Below are positions 1 through 5,328 of a stretch of 6,165 nucleotides of DNA, piece after piece (position 1 is the stretch's first letter; each line of letters opens with the position of its first letter). The DNA is taken from contig JAHEKA010000148.1 in assembly GCA_024638585.1 (NCBI GenBank), positions 1 through 6,165 of the forward strand, given 5' to 3'. Both the position numbers and the translations under genes were made by a program. This DNA comes from Rhodospirillales bacterium. Its GTDB lineage: Bacteria; Pseudomonadota; Alphaproteobacteria; SMXQ01. The notes below the pieces were generated by a model that saw nothing but the letters and a program-made list of their open reading frames with translations, had not been told where the DNA came from and made no database searches.

Positions 1-110
1 TCCTGAATATCCAGCGCGGTGACGTTGTGGCCATCGCGGATCAGGCCTTCGGCGCAGGCCAGACCGATGCCGCCCGCGGCGCCGGTGACGATCACGGTCT
101 TTTGCGCCAT
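1..110 (-). CDS. Short-chain dehydrogenase/reductase (SDR), N-terminal fragment
   Basis: Only the first 36 codons are present; the gene runs off the left edge. The product begins MAQKTVIVTGAAGGIG. The Thr-Gly-x-x-x-Gly-Ile-Gly glycine-rich turn at residues 9-16, straight after the first beta strand, is the NAD(P)-binding signature of classical SDR enzymes. The residues ending in TALDIQ fit the second strand, with an acidic residue near its end as often seen in NAD(H)-preferring members. The start is supported by a purine-rich GAGGGAGGGG about three bases before the ATG. It lies 28 bases after the stop of the membrane methyltransferase gene and is probably the third gene of that run. Substrate cannot be told from this fragment. 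Family assignment is secure; specific function is unknown. Confidence 0.88.
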   Translation of the reverse strand, partial: MAQKTVIVTGAAGGIGLACAEGLIRDGHNVTALDIQ

Positions 111-138
111 GTGCCCCTCCCTCGAATCCACCGGCCGG

Positions 139-591
139 TCACAGGACGCCCGGAATCCAGCGCTTCACCCGCGATTTGTAATCGATGTAGGCGTTGCCGA
201 AGATTTGCTCCAGGTGTTTTTCGTCTTCCAGCACGCGCAGATGGAACCAGACCATGTGAAAGGCCAACAGCGCCACGGCGGCGAGCGACTGGAAGGTGAT
301 GGCCAGCCCCGCCATGAAGATCAGGTGGCCGAGATACATGGGATTGCGCAGATACCGGTAGGGACCGACCTCGACGATGCGGTCGGGTGGGGTGGCCAGT
401 CCCGGCCCGCCCCCGCCCATCTGCGTGCGATAGCGGCCGACCAGGAGGTACTGACCGTAGCCCCAGAGAAGAAGCGGCACGCCCCAGGGCACGAAGGGCA
501 GGTGGCCGCCGGTGAGCGCTAGCTCCAGGGCGACGATCAGCACCGGGTAGACGATGAAGGTCCGTGTCGACGTGCTTTTCAGCCAGCCCAT
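139..591 (-). CDS. Isoprenylcysteine carboxyl methyltransferase / phospholipid methyltransferase family membrane protein
   Basis: A 150-residue integral membrane protein of the ICMT/PEMT-like family (Pfam PEMT/ICMT clan), small enzymes that use S-adenosylmethionine to methylate lipids or other hydrophobic acceptors in the membrane. Hydrophobic segments lie at about residues 11-27, 34-52 and 86-119 (probably a hairpin of two). The family hallmark is clear: GPYRYLRNPMYLG at 76-88, then a C-terminal Glu-rich block starting EDEKHL at 122, followed by FG..Y..Y...V.RWIP, which forms the SAM-binding end. I chose ATG at 591 because GAAG lies six bases before it; the reading frame extends six codons further to a TTG at 609, inside the end of the MetE-like gene. 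The ATG begins nine bases after that gene's TGA, so translational coupling is likely. The acceptor substrate is unknown; bacterial members act on varied compounds. Confidence 0.85.
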   Translation of the reverse strand: MGWLKSTSTRTFIVYPVLIVALELALTGGHLPFVPWGVPLLLWGYGQYLLVGRYRTQMGGGGPGLATPPDRIVEVGPYRYLRNPMYLGHLIFMAGLAITFQSLAAVALLAFHMVWFHLRVLEDEKHLEQIFGNAYIDYKSRVKRWIPGVL

Positions 592-599
592 GGGTGTCT

Positions 600-1712
600 T
601 CAGCCCCAAATTTCTTGCGCGGTTTCGACCACCAGGCGCAGCTTGGCCTGCTCATCGGCCATGGTCAGCCTGTTGCCGAGCAGGGTGGATGCGAAGCCGC
701 ATTGCGGGCTCAGCGCCAATTGCTCGACCGGAACGTATTTGCCGGCTTCCTCGATACGCCGCTTGAGCTCATCCTTGGATTCGAGCTCAGGCCACTTGGA
801 AGTGACGAGCCCCAGCACCACCGTCTTGCCCTTGGGCACGAAGCGCAGCGGTTCGAAATTGCCCGCCCTGGGGCTGTCGAACTCCATGAAATAGGCATCG
901 ACATCGATCTCGTTGAACAATGTCTCGGCCACCGGCTCGTAACCGCCCTCGGCCACCCAGTTGCTGCGGTGATTGCCGCGGCAGAGATGCAGGCAGGCGA
1001 CCATGTCATCGGGCCGCTGGCCGACGGTATCGTTGATCAGACGGGCATAGGTCTGGGGCAGGGTATCTGGATCTTCCCCAAGCCGGGTGACCGCGTCGCG
1101 CAGCTTGGGATCGCACAAGAAAGCGAGATTGACCTCGTCAAGCTGGATATAGCGCCCGCCAAGGGCGGCGATGTCGGCGATCTCCTCGCGCCAGATTCGC
1201 GCGAGGTCCTGGAAGAATTCCTCCATGTCGGGATAGGCGTCCCTGTCGATGCCTTGGCGGCCCGAGCGGAAGTGGACGATGGAGGGCGAGGGCATGCAGA
1301 GCTTTGGCGTCTCCTTGGTGTGTTCCAGGAGGTACTTGAACGCGTCGGTGCAGATGCCTCCCGGGCGGTTGAGGCGGCCCGTCACAACCGCGCGGTGCGG
1401 CGCATGGGCGATCTCCTCGCCGGGCTTCTGCCGGAAATGCACCTCCAGTCCGCCCTGGATCTCGATGCCGTCAATGGCGAGCACGAAATCGTTCCACCAG
1501 TGCCCGCGGCGGAAATCTCCATCGGTAATGCTTTTCAGGCCGGCGCCTTCCTGCAGGGCGATGGCGTCGTCCACCGCTTGGCTCTCGATCTGCCACAGCT
1601 CGTCGCGGCCGATCTCCCCCTTTTCGTGCCGGGCGCGGGCATCGATCAGGGACTGGGGGCGCAACAGGCTGCCCACGTGATCGGCGTGAAACGGTGGTGG
1701 CGGGCTCTGCAT
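600..1712 (-). CDS. Short MetE-like (cobalamin-independent methionine synthase family) zinc methyltransferase
   Basis: A 370-residue protein related to the C-terminal catalytic half of MetE (COG0620, UROD/MetE-like fold). Full-length MetE is about 750 residues; this protein lacks the N-terminal half. It opens with PPFHADHVGSLLRP, the usual start of the short family. Likely zinc ligands are His242 and Cys244 (in CLHLCRGN), Glu277 (in FMEFDS) and Cys338 (in SPQCGFAST). The Glu-to-Cys spacing of 61 equals that in E. coli MetE as I recall it (Glu665, Cys726). Asp192-Glu193 in IQLDEV match the homocysteine-binding region. The expected reaction is methyl transfer to homocysteine or another thiol; the methyl donor may not be the folate used by full-length MetE. 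The ATG at 1712 has no good ribosome binding site (CCCTCCTC precedes it), but family alignment supports it. It is first in a run with the membrane methyltransferase and SDR genes. No metE symbol is given because the donor is uncertain. Confidence 0.88.
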   Translation of the reverse strand: MQSPPPPFHADHVGSLLRPQSLIDARARHEKGEIGRDELWQIESQAVDDAIALQEGAGLKSITDGDFRRGHWWNDFVLAIDGIEIQGGLEVHFRQKPGEEIAHAPHRAVVTGRLNRPGGICTDAFKYLLEHTKETPKLCMPSPSIVHFRSGRQGIDRDAYPDMEEFFQDLARIWREEIADIAALGGRYIQLDEVNLAFLCDPKLRDAVTRLGEDPDTLPQTYARLINDTVGQRPDDMVACLHLCRGNHRSNWVAEGGYEPVAETLFNEIDVDAYFMEFDSPRAGNFEPLRFVPKGKTVVLGLVTSKWPELESKDELKRRIEEAGKYVPVEQLALSPQCGFASTLLGNRLTMADEQAKLRLVVETAQEIWG

Positions 1713-1904
1713 GAGGAGGGAATCCCTGATTGCGGTCTTGATCGGCGGCCGTGACGGCGAAGCGCTATATTACGCTGCTCGCGCCGCCTTGAAACCCCCT
1801 GGGCGTCACCCCTGGCGGAGCCGGCGTATCAACGCCGCCACAACCCTGCCACAGTGTGATAGGAGAAGAGGCGGTCGATGTCTTGCAGCTCTTGCGGAGT
1901 GGCA
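1713..1904. promoter_or_regulatory. Divergent intergenic region between the MetE-like and DUF3750 genes
   Basis: These roughly 190 bases separate divergently transcribed genes and should hold promoters for both. The only AT-rich core is around 1766-1772: TATATT reads as a 5/6 match to a -10 box on the plus strand, and overlapping TAATAT or TATAGC read as 4/6 matches on the minus strand. No convincing -35 hexamer sits at 16-18 bases from any of them, so I do not assign a start site. AGGAG at 1861 and GAGG near 1868 precede the ATG at 1878. GGAG at 1896-1899 precedes the preferred ATG at 1905. Confidence 0.4.
1822..1837. repeat. Inverted repeat CGGCGT-ATCA-ACGCCG
   Basis: A perfect 6-bp inverted repeat with a 4-base centre lies about 70 bases before the DUF3750 start. 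It could be an operator half-site pair or an mRNA leader hairpin. There is no T-tract, so it is not an intrinsic terminator. A repeat this short can occur by chance in GC-rich DNA. Confidence 0.35.
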
Positions 1905-2645
1905 ATGAAGCATGTGCGCAACTTGATGATCCTGATTGTCCTCCTGCTGGCGGGCCCGTTTTCCTTGGTCGCCTGCGGTGAGGTCAGTCTGGAGGGCGAT
2001 TGGTCACAGGCCAGCCGCGATGTGGCCGGCATCGCGCCGGACCCGGCCAGCCATCCCGAAGCGATCGTCCAGGTCTATGCCGCGCGTGCCTTCAAGTGGC
2101 GCGGGGCCTTTGCGGTGCACACCTGGATCGCGCTCAAGCCCGCCCACGGATCCGCCTTCACCACCTATGAGGTCATGGGTTGGAATGTCTATCACGGCGG
2201 CAATGCCATCGACATCAACGAGGGCGCGCCGGACCGTTACTGGTACGGCTCGGAACCTCGTATCCTTGCCGACCTCCGGGGAAAACCGGCGGAAGCAGCG
2301 ATCACCAGGATCAGGCAGGCGGTGGCGGAATACCCGTATGCGAGGGAATACCGCACCTGGCCCGGGCCCAACAGCAACACCTTTACCGCCTTTATCTTGC
2401 GCCGGGTGCCGGAGCTCAAGGCCGATTTGCCGCCCACGGCCATCGGCAAGGACTACCTGCCCGGGCCGTCCTTCGTCGCCCGGACGCCGAGCGGAGGGGG
2501 CTTTCAACTCTCCGCCTTCGGCCTTTTGGGAATCCTGGTTTCCGCCGAGGAAGGGGTGGAGATCAACCTGCTCGGCCTTTCGGCGGGGGTCGATTTCGCC
2601 GACCTCGCGCTTCGGCTGCCAGGATTGGGACGGCTCGGTCTGTAG
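1905..2645 (+). CDS. DUF3750 domain-containing lipoprotein
   Basis: The product matches what I recall of the DUF3750 family, whose function is not established. From the ATG at 1905 it has 246 residues: a basic start (MKHVRN), a hydrophobic stretch to about residue 20, and a lipobox Leu-Val-Ala-Cys with the lipidated cysteine at residue 24, so it should be a membrane-anchored lipoprotein facing the periplasm. The body carries conserved stretches: VQVYAARAFKWRGAFAVHTW, YEVMGWNVYHGG, then PDRYWYG, the block WPGPNSNTFTAF and PPTAIGKDYLPG. The C-terminus (LLGLSAGVDFADLALRLPGLGRLGL in part) is hydrophobic and Gly-rich. The His, Tyr, Asn and Ser of these blocks could form an active site, but none is proven. 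An ATG at 1878 would add nine residues; I prefer 1905 because GGAG lies five bases before it and the signal sequence then has normal form. The gene converges on the pilin-like gene. Confidence 0.85.
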   Translation: MKHVRNLMILIVLLLAGPFSLVACGEVSLEGDWSQASRDVAGIAPDPASHPEAIVQVYAARAFKWRGAFAVHTWIALKPAHGSAFTTYEVMGWNVYHGGNAIDINEGAPDRYWYGSEPRILADLRGKPAEAAITRIRQAVAEYPYAREYRTWPGPNSNTFTAFILRRVPELKADLPPTAIGKDYLPGPSFVARTPSGGGFQLSAFGLLGILVSAEEGVEINLLGLSAGVDFADLALRLPGLGRLGL

Positions 2646-2670
2646 CGGCGGTGACGCGGGGCAGTCGCGG

Positions 2671-2702
2671 CAAGAAAAAGAGCCGGCCAAGAGGGCCGGC
2701 TC
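2671..2702 (-). terminator. Intrinsic terminator of the pilin-like gene
   Basis: Bases 2680-2688 and 2694-2702 form a perfect 9-bp GC-rich stem (GAGCCGGCC with GGCCGGCTC) around a 5-base loop. Read on the minus strand the stem is followed by TTTTTCTTG, a classic U-tract. It begins 34 bases after the stop codon of the minus-strand gene. On the plus strand there is no T-tract after the stem, so it should end minus-strand transcription mainly, though the hairpin could also protect the 3' end of the DUF3750 mRNA. Confidence 0.88.
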
Positions 2703-2736
2703 CTTGGGTCGTGATCCAACCCTCCCAGAATTCTGA

Positions 2737-4182
2737 TCAAGCGGCTTTCTTGTGACTGGAGAAAACGCCGTGGCGTTCCTGCGCGCGGCGGGCGTCCGCT
2801 CGTGCTGCGCGGCCCTCGGGGCCGCTACCGCCGCGTCCGGCGCCGCCACCGCCCGTGGAGAACGAGCGAACCATGAAAAATACCGTCAGCAGGAGACCAA
2901 AGACGAGAACCGTCAGATTGAATGACGTCTCATTATCTTCATAGACATCCCAGAACGATCGGGACGGCTTGGCTTGTTTGGTGCTTCCACCACTGCCGAC
3001 GCGGTGCGGTGGTCCGCCGGCAACGCCATCCTGGGCGTCTTTCTCAAGTGGATCCACGGTCGGGTCGTCGGGGATCGGTGGTTCTTCGATTTCGGCCTGC
3101 TCCGCATCGGTGCTCGATTCGCCGAGGCCGGCATATTCGTCGCCCTCGGGGCCGGTTTTTGCACTCGACGGGCCGCCGCGCCTTTCCACCCACCGTCCAC
3201 GCCGGTCGCCGCGCGATGCAACGGCAAACCCCCTGCCGGGCCCGCGCAGTCCGGTATTGTTACTCCCGGCATCGGCGGTGTCGCCGATCGGTCCTGCCGA
3301 TCCGCCGCCGCCCCCGCCGCCGCTGAAGCCGGACCCGCTGTTGCCCGATGGCGACATGGAACGGGCGCTTGTCGAAGACGCGGCGCTGCCGCTTGTCCCT
3401 GTGCCCCCGCCGGGTGAAGCGCTGTTACCCCCACCGGCGCTGCTGTCCGCGCCGCCTGAAGAGGAGCCTGAACCGCCGCCGGAAGAGGCGCTATCATCCC
3501 CGCCTGCGCCGGAATCGGCCAATCCGGTGTCGCTGCTGTTCGAACCGCTGTTGCCGCTGTTGGAGCCGCCGCCGGGTGCCGAGCTGCCGATGCCGCCGGA
3601 ATCGCTGCTGGCGCTACCACCACCGGAGCTGCCACCGTCGGCACTTCCGCTACCACTACCGCTGCCGCCAAGACCGCTTCCGCTGCCGCTGCCGCTAACA
3701 CTGCCGCCGGAGCTGGAACCGCCGCCACTGCCGAAACCACTGCCGCTGCTTCCCGAGCCGCCCGAGTTGCCGGCGGAGGCGACGTCGTCGCCGGCGGAGC
3801 CGGAATTGCCGCCGTCTCCGCTGGACGCCGAATCGTCGCCGTCCGAGCCGGAATTGTCGCTGCCGCCGTTCGAAGCCGTGCCACCACCGGAGCTTCCACT
3901 GCCGCCACCTTGCTGGGTGCCGCTGCCGCCGGATCCGCCGCCGCTGGATGCACTGCCGCCCGCGCCCGAACCTCCGGCGCCCGAAGCGGGCGGTGCCTGA
4001 CCCGCGCCCTCTTCGCCGGGTTCGAAGGAGGAGGCGATGTATGTGAAATCTTCGTTGAGGTGGCCGCCAACGGCCAGGAGAGAGACGATGATGGCGATGC
4101 CGATCAAGGCCGCCGCCAACCCATACTCCAACGCGGTCACACCGCTTTCAGACCTTGCTAGACTACGCAACACGCCGAACAC
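2737..4182 (-). CDS. Flp (type IVb) pilin-headed Gly/Ser-rich two-helix membrane protein
   Basis: A 481-residue protein of unusual design. Residues 1-14 (MFGVLRSLARSESG) are a short basic prepilin leader. Cleavage is expected between Gly14 and Val15, giving mature Glu+5 and Tyr+6 (GVTALEYGLAAALIG), the prepilin peptidase signature of Flp pilins. Residues 21-42 are the pilin helix, followed by NEDFTYIASSFE as in ordinary Flp subunits, which end near there at about 55-70 residues. Here the chain continues: about 61-300 almost pure Gly/Ser with scattered Asp, Asn and Ala; an Arg-rich patch at 313-336; an acidic Pro-rich stretch at 345-386; a second hydrophobic helix at about 421-441 (FNLTVLVFGLLLTVFFMV); and a basic tail ending SSHKKAA. 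The frame is fixed by the pilin head, the second helix and varied synonymous codons in the low-complexity part. The GTG at 4182 follows a stop directly; GTG at 4173, eight bases after GGTGAG, is an alternative start. Role unknown; perhaps a periplasm-spanning tether or surface element linked to Tad-like machinery, none of which is in view. Confidence 0.8.
   Translation of the reverse strand: MFGVLRSLARSESGVTALEYGLAAALIGIAIIVSLLAVGGHLNEDFTYIASSFEPGEEGAGQAPPASGAGGSGAGGSASSGGGSGGSGTQQGGGSGSSGGGTASNGGSDNSGSDGDDSASSGDGGNSGSAGDDVASAGNSGGSGSSGSGFGSGGGSSSGGSVSGSGSGSGLGGSGSGSGSADGGSSGGGSASSDSGGIGSSAPGGGSNSGNSGSNSSDTGLADSGAGGDDSASSGGGSGSSSGGADSSAGGGNSASPGGGTGTSGSAASSTSARSMSPSGNSGSGFSGGGGGGGSAGPIGDTADAGSNNTGLRGPGRGFAVASRGDRRGRWVERRGGPSSAKTGPEGDEYAGLGESSTDAEQAEIEEPPIPDDPTVDPLEKDAQDGVAGGPPHRVGSGGSTKQAKPSRSFWDVYEDNETSFNLTVLVFGLLLTVFFMVRSFSTGGGGAGRGGSGPEGRAARADARRAQERHGVFSSHKKAA
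3283..4002 (-). repeat. Gly/Ser low-complexity coding region
   Basis: About 240 codons (residues 61-300 of the pilin-headed protein) encode nearly only glycine and serine, with Asp, Asn and Ala interspersed. There is no long nucleotide tandem repeat: Gly codons GGC, GGT, GGA and GGG and Ser codons AGC, AGT, TCC and TCG are mixed. The most repetitive spot is near 3680-3696, where CCGCTG occurs almost three times on the plus strand. The hexapeptide GDD[SV]AS recurs at residues 115-120, 131-136 and 228-233. The complement produces long stop-free shadow frames rich in Pro on the plus strand. Confidence 0.85.
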
Positions 4183-4189
4183 TCACCAT
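4141..4189 (-). promoter_or_regulatory. Translation start region of the pilin-like gene
   Basis: The minus strand reads ATGGTGAGTGTTCGGCGTG. The ATG at 4189 opens an eight-codon frame ending at TAG (4163-4165), out of frame with the pilin. The pilin frame opens at GTG 4182, directly after an in-frame TGA, or at GTG 4173. GGTGAG (4181-4186) is the only ribosome-binding-like sequence and suits GTG 4173 best by spacing. The choice changes only the first three residues of the leader and does not affect the mature protein. Confidence 0.4.
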
Positions 4190-4325
4190 CGAATGGCGTC
4201 ACAATTAACTATCTTTTAACTATAACAGGAAAGTCCCTGTTTTCCCACCATTTATTTGGAGTGACGCTACAAAATAATGAAACTGTTCTTATAAGAGCTT
4301 AGCGTTTTTTTAAGGTTAAGGATTG
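4190..4325 (-). promoter_or_regulatory. AT-rich promoter island upstream of the pilin-like gene
   Basis: This stretch is strikingly AT-rich compared with its surroundings. On the minus strand TGTTATAGT at 4219-4227 is an extended -10 box (TG-N-TATAGT, 5/6 match). The -35 position is poor (TGGGAA), as is common with extended -10 promoters. A transcript from here would have a leader of about 30 bases before the GTG start. Other AT-rich words, such as the palindrome TCTTATAAGA at 4277-4286, also lie here. The island lies between the pilin-like gene and the 3' end of the oxidoreductase gene. Confidence 0.5.
4224..4241. repeat. Inverted repeat AACAGG-N6-CCTGTT overlapping the putative promoter
   Basis: A perfect 6-bp inverted repeat with a 6-base spacer overlaps the start of the candidate -10 box and fills the -10/-35 spacer on the minus strand. 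This is where a repressor dimer would commonly bind. It could instead be chance. A separate 7-bp inverted repeat, GCGTCAC at 4196-4202 with GTGACGC at 4261-4267, brackets it. Confidence 0.4.
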
Positions 4326-4436
4326 GTTGACTTGAAGAGGGTAATGGCCGCGTTGCCGCCTGCGGAACCTCAAGGCGCGGGTAATATGGCCTTCGGCAGC
4401 GGGGCGAGAGCAGGCCGGGAACTTGGGGCTTTGGGA
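4326..4436. other. Spacer between the oxidoreductase gene end and the AT-rich island
   Basis: GC-rich again. I see no gene of its own and no clear intrinsic terminator for the oxidoreductase gene. The plus-strand reading frame crossing it continues antisense into that gene and has no family resemblance. Confidence 0.4.
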
Positions 4437-5261
4437 TCAGAAAAAGACGAAGGTGCGGGCTTCGATGCTTTCCCGCGGCCGCGCATCGGGCGGCTCGTGG
4501 GGATCATCGATGGCGGTGTGGGCGGCGAAGCGCGACCGCCCGTCGGTCTCCGAATCGAAGCATTTAATGAGGACGGTCTCGTTTTTCTCCTGGCGCGGGA
4601 AATAGTACCAGAGGTGATTGGGGTTGTAGGTCACATGCTGCACCTCACCGATGCGGTCCTTAGCGCGGCGCTCCGTGGAGACCAGATCCTCCGGCGCGAT
4701 GGAACGCGCATCGAGTAGTGCCAGCGGCTTGTTTTCAAGCGGACCGAACAGCGGCCGCCAGACATTGACGATGGCGAAGCGCCTGGTCAGGAGGTCTTCG
4801 GCCTCGTCCGCCGGCAGCAGATCCCGCACCCGCTTGGGCGCGGACCGCACTGTGTAGTCGTTGTGAACGCGCCGGACCGGGCTGCGGACGCCGCGCGCCT
4901 CTCGAATTTCCTCGTCCTGGGCCCGCAGGGTCAGATCGAACACCACAACGCGTTTGGCCCCGGTCACCTCCTTCACCAGACGTTCAAGCTCCGGCTTGTA
5001 GATGTCCTCCAACTGTGCCTCGTCGTAGAAGTCGGTCACCGCGGTCTCCTGGCGCACCAGGGCAAATCCCTCGCGATCGAGGTCGAGATCCCGTTCGATG
5101 GGCCGGGCATCGCGGACCGTGTGGCTGTGCGCTTCGTAGGTCCCGCCGGGATTCTTTTTTTCCTCTTCCGGCATTTTGACGTAGGTCACGGGCTTCACGC
5201 CGGTGTTGACCAGGTAGGTGAACGTGGCTTCGAACGTATCGCCGACATCGGTCTGGGACAT
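4437..5261 (-). CDS. CmcJ/NvfI family oxidoreductase (putative Fe(II)-dependent oxygenase)
   Basis: A 274-residue protein resembling the CmcJ/NvfI/AsaB family. Members include CmcJ of cephamycin biosynthesis and fungal enzymes such as NvfI, a non-haem Fe(II)/2-oxoglutarate oxygenase. Family blocks seen: VKPVTYV near residue 22; VHNDYT at 132-137, where His133 and Asp135 form a His-x-Asp metal motif; FAIVNVWRP at 162-170; LWYYFPRQEKNETVLIKCFD from 217; FAAHTAIDDP around His248, the likely third metal ligand; and the terminal RESIEAR block at 263-269, whose Arg may bind the co-substrate carboxylate. Ligand roles are inferred from family pattern. The start at 5261 is chosen because GGAGG lies five bases before the ATG; the frame extends 47 codons upstream into the amidotransferase gene, but that part is compositionally odd and has no family match. 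It follows the amidotransferase by 67 bases and may be cotranscribed. Substrate unknown. Confidence 0.83.
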   Translation of the reverse strand: MSQTDVGDTFEATFTYLVNTGVKPVTYVKMPEEEKKNPGGTYEAHSHTVRDARPIERDLDLDREGFALVRQETAVTDFYDEAQLEDIYKPELERLVKEVTGAKRVVVFDLTLRAQDEEIREARGVRSPVRRVHNDYTVRSAPKRVRDLLPADEAEDLLTRRFAIVNVWRPLFGPLENKPLALLDARSIAPEDLVSTERRAKDRIGEVQHVTYNPNHLWYYFPRQEKNETVLIKCFDSETDGRSRFAAHTAIDDPHEPPDARPRESIEARTFVFF

Positions 5262-5328
5262 GGCTTCCTCCGCTGACTGGGTCTCGGAAAAGATACCACT
5301 TCCCGGTGCCGGGGAAAATCCCGTCCGG

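Noticed and set aside
564..1754. A 396-codon plus-strand frame
   Set aside because: Antisense to the MetE-like gene, which has intact catalytic motifs. The long frame is a usual GC-rich shadow.
2004..2849. A 281-codon minus-strand frame
   Set aside because: Antisense to the DUF3750 gene and running through the terminator; no family resemblance.
2969..4000. A 343-codon plus-strand open frame rich in Pro and Leu
   Set aside because: It is the exact complement of the Gly/Ser codons of the minus-strand gene, whose pilin head and second helix give the real frame. No domain or start signal supports it.
3300..4010. Possible CRISPR or satellite-like repeat array
   Set aside because: Repetition is at the amino-acid level with mixed codons; there are no regularly spaced identical repeats with unique spacers.
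2913..4070. A 385-codon minus-strand frame rich in Ala, Pro and Arg
   Set aside because: Shifted frame of the same gene; composition is that expected from out-of-frame Gly/Ser codons, and it lacks any recognisable domain.
5300..5316. Small hairpin TTCCC-N7-GGGAA between the amidotransferase and oxidoreductase genes
   Set aside because: Only a 5-bp stem, and the T-rich stretch follows several bases later, so it is too weak to call a terminator. It could be a minor attenuator.
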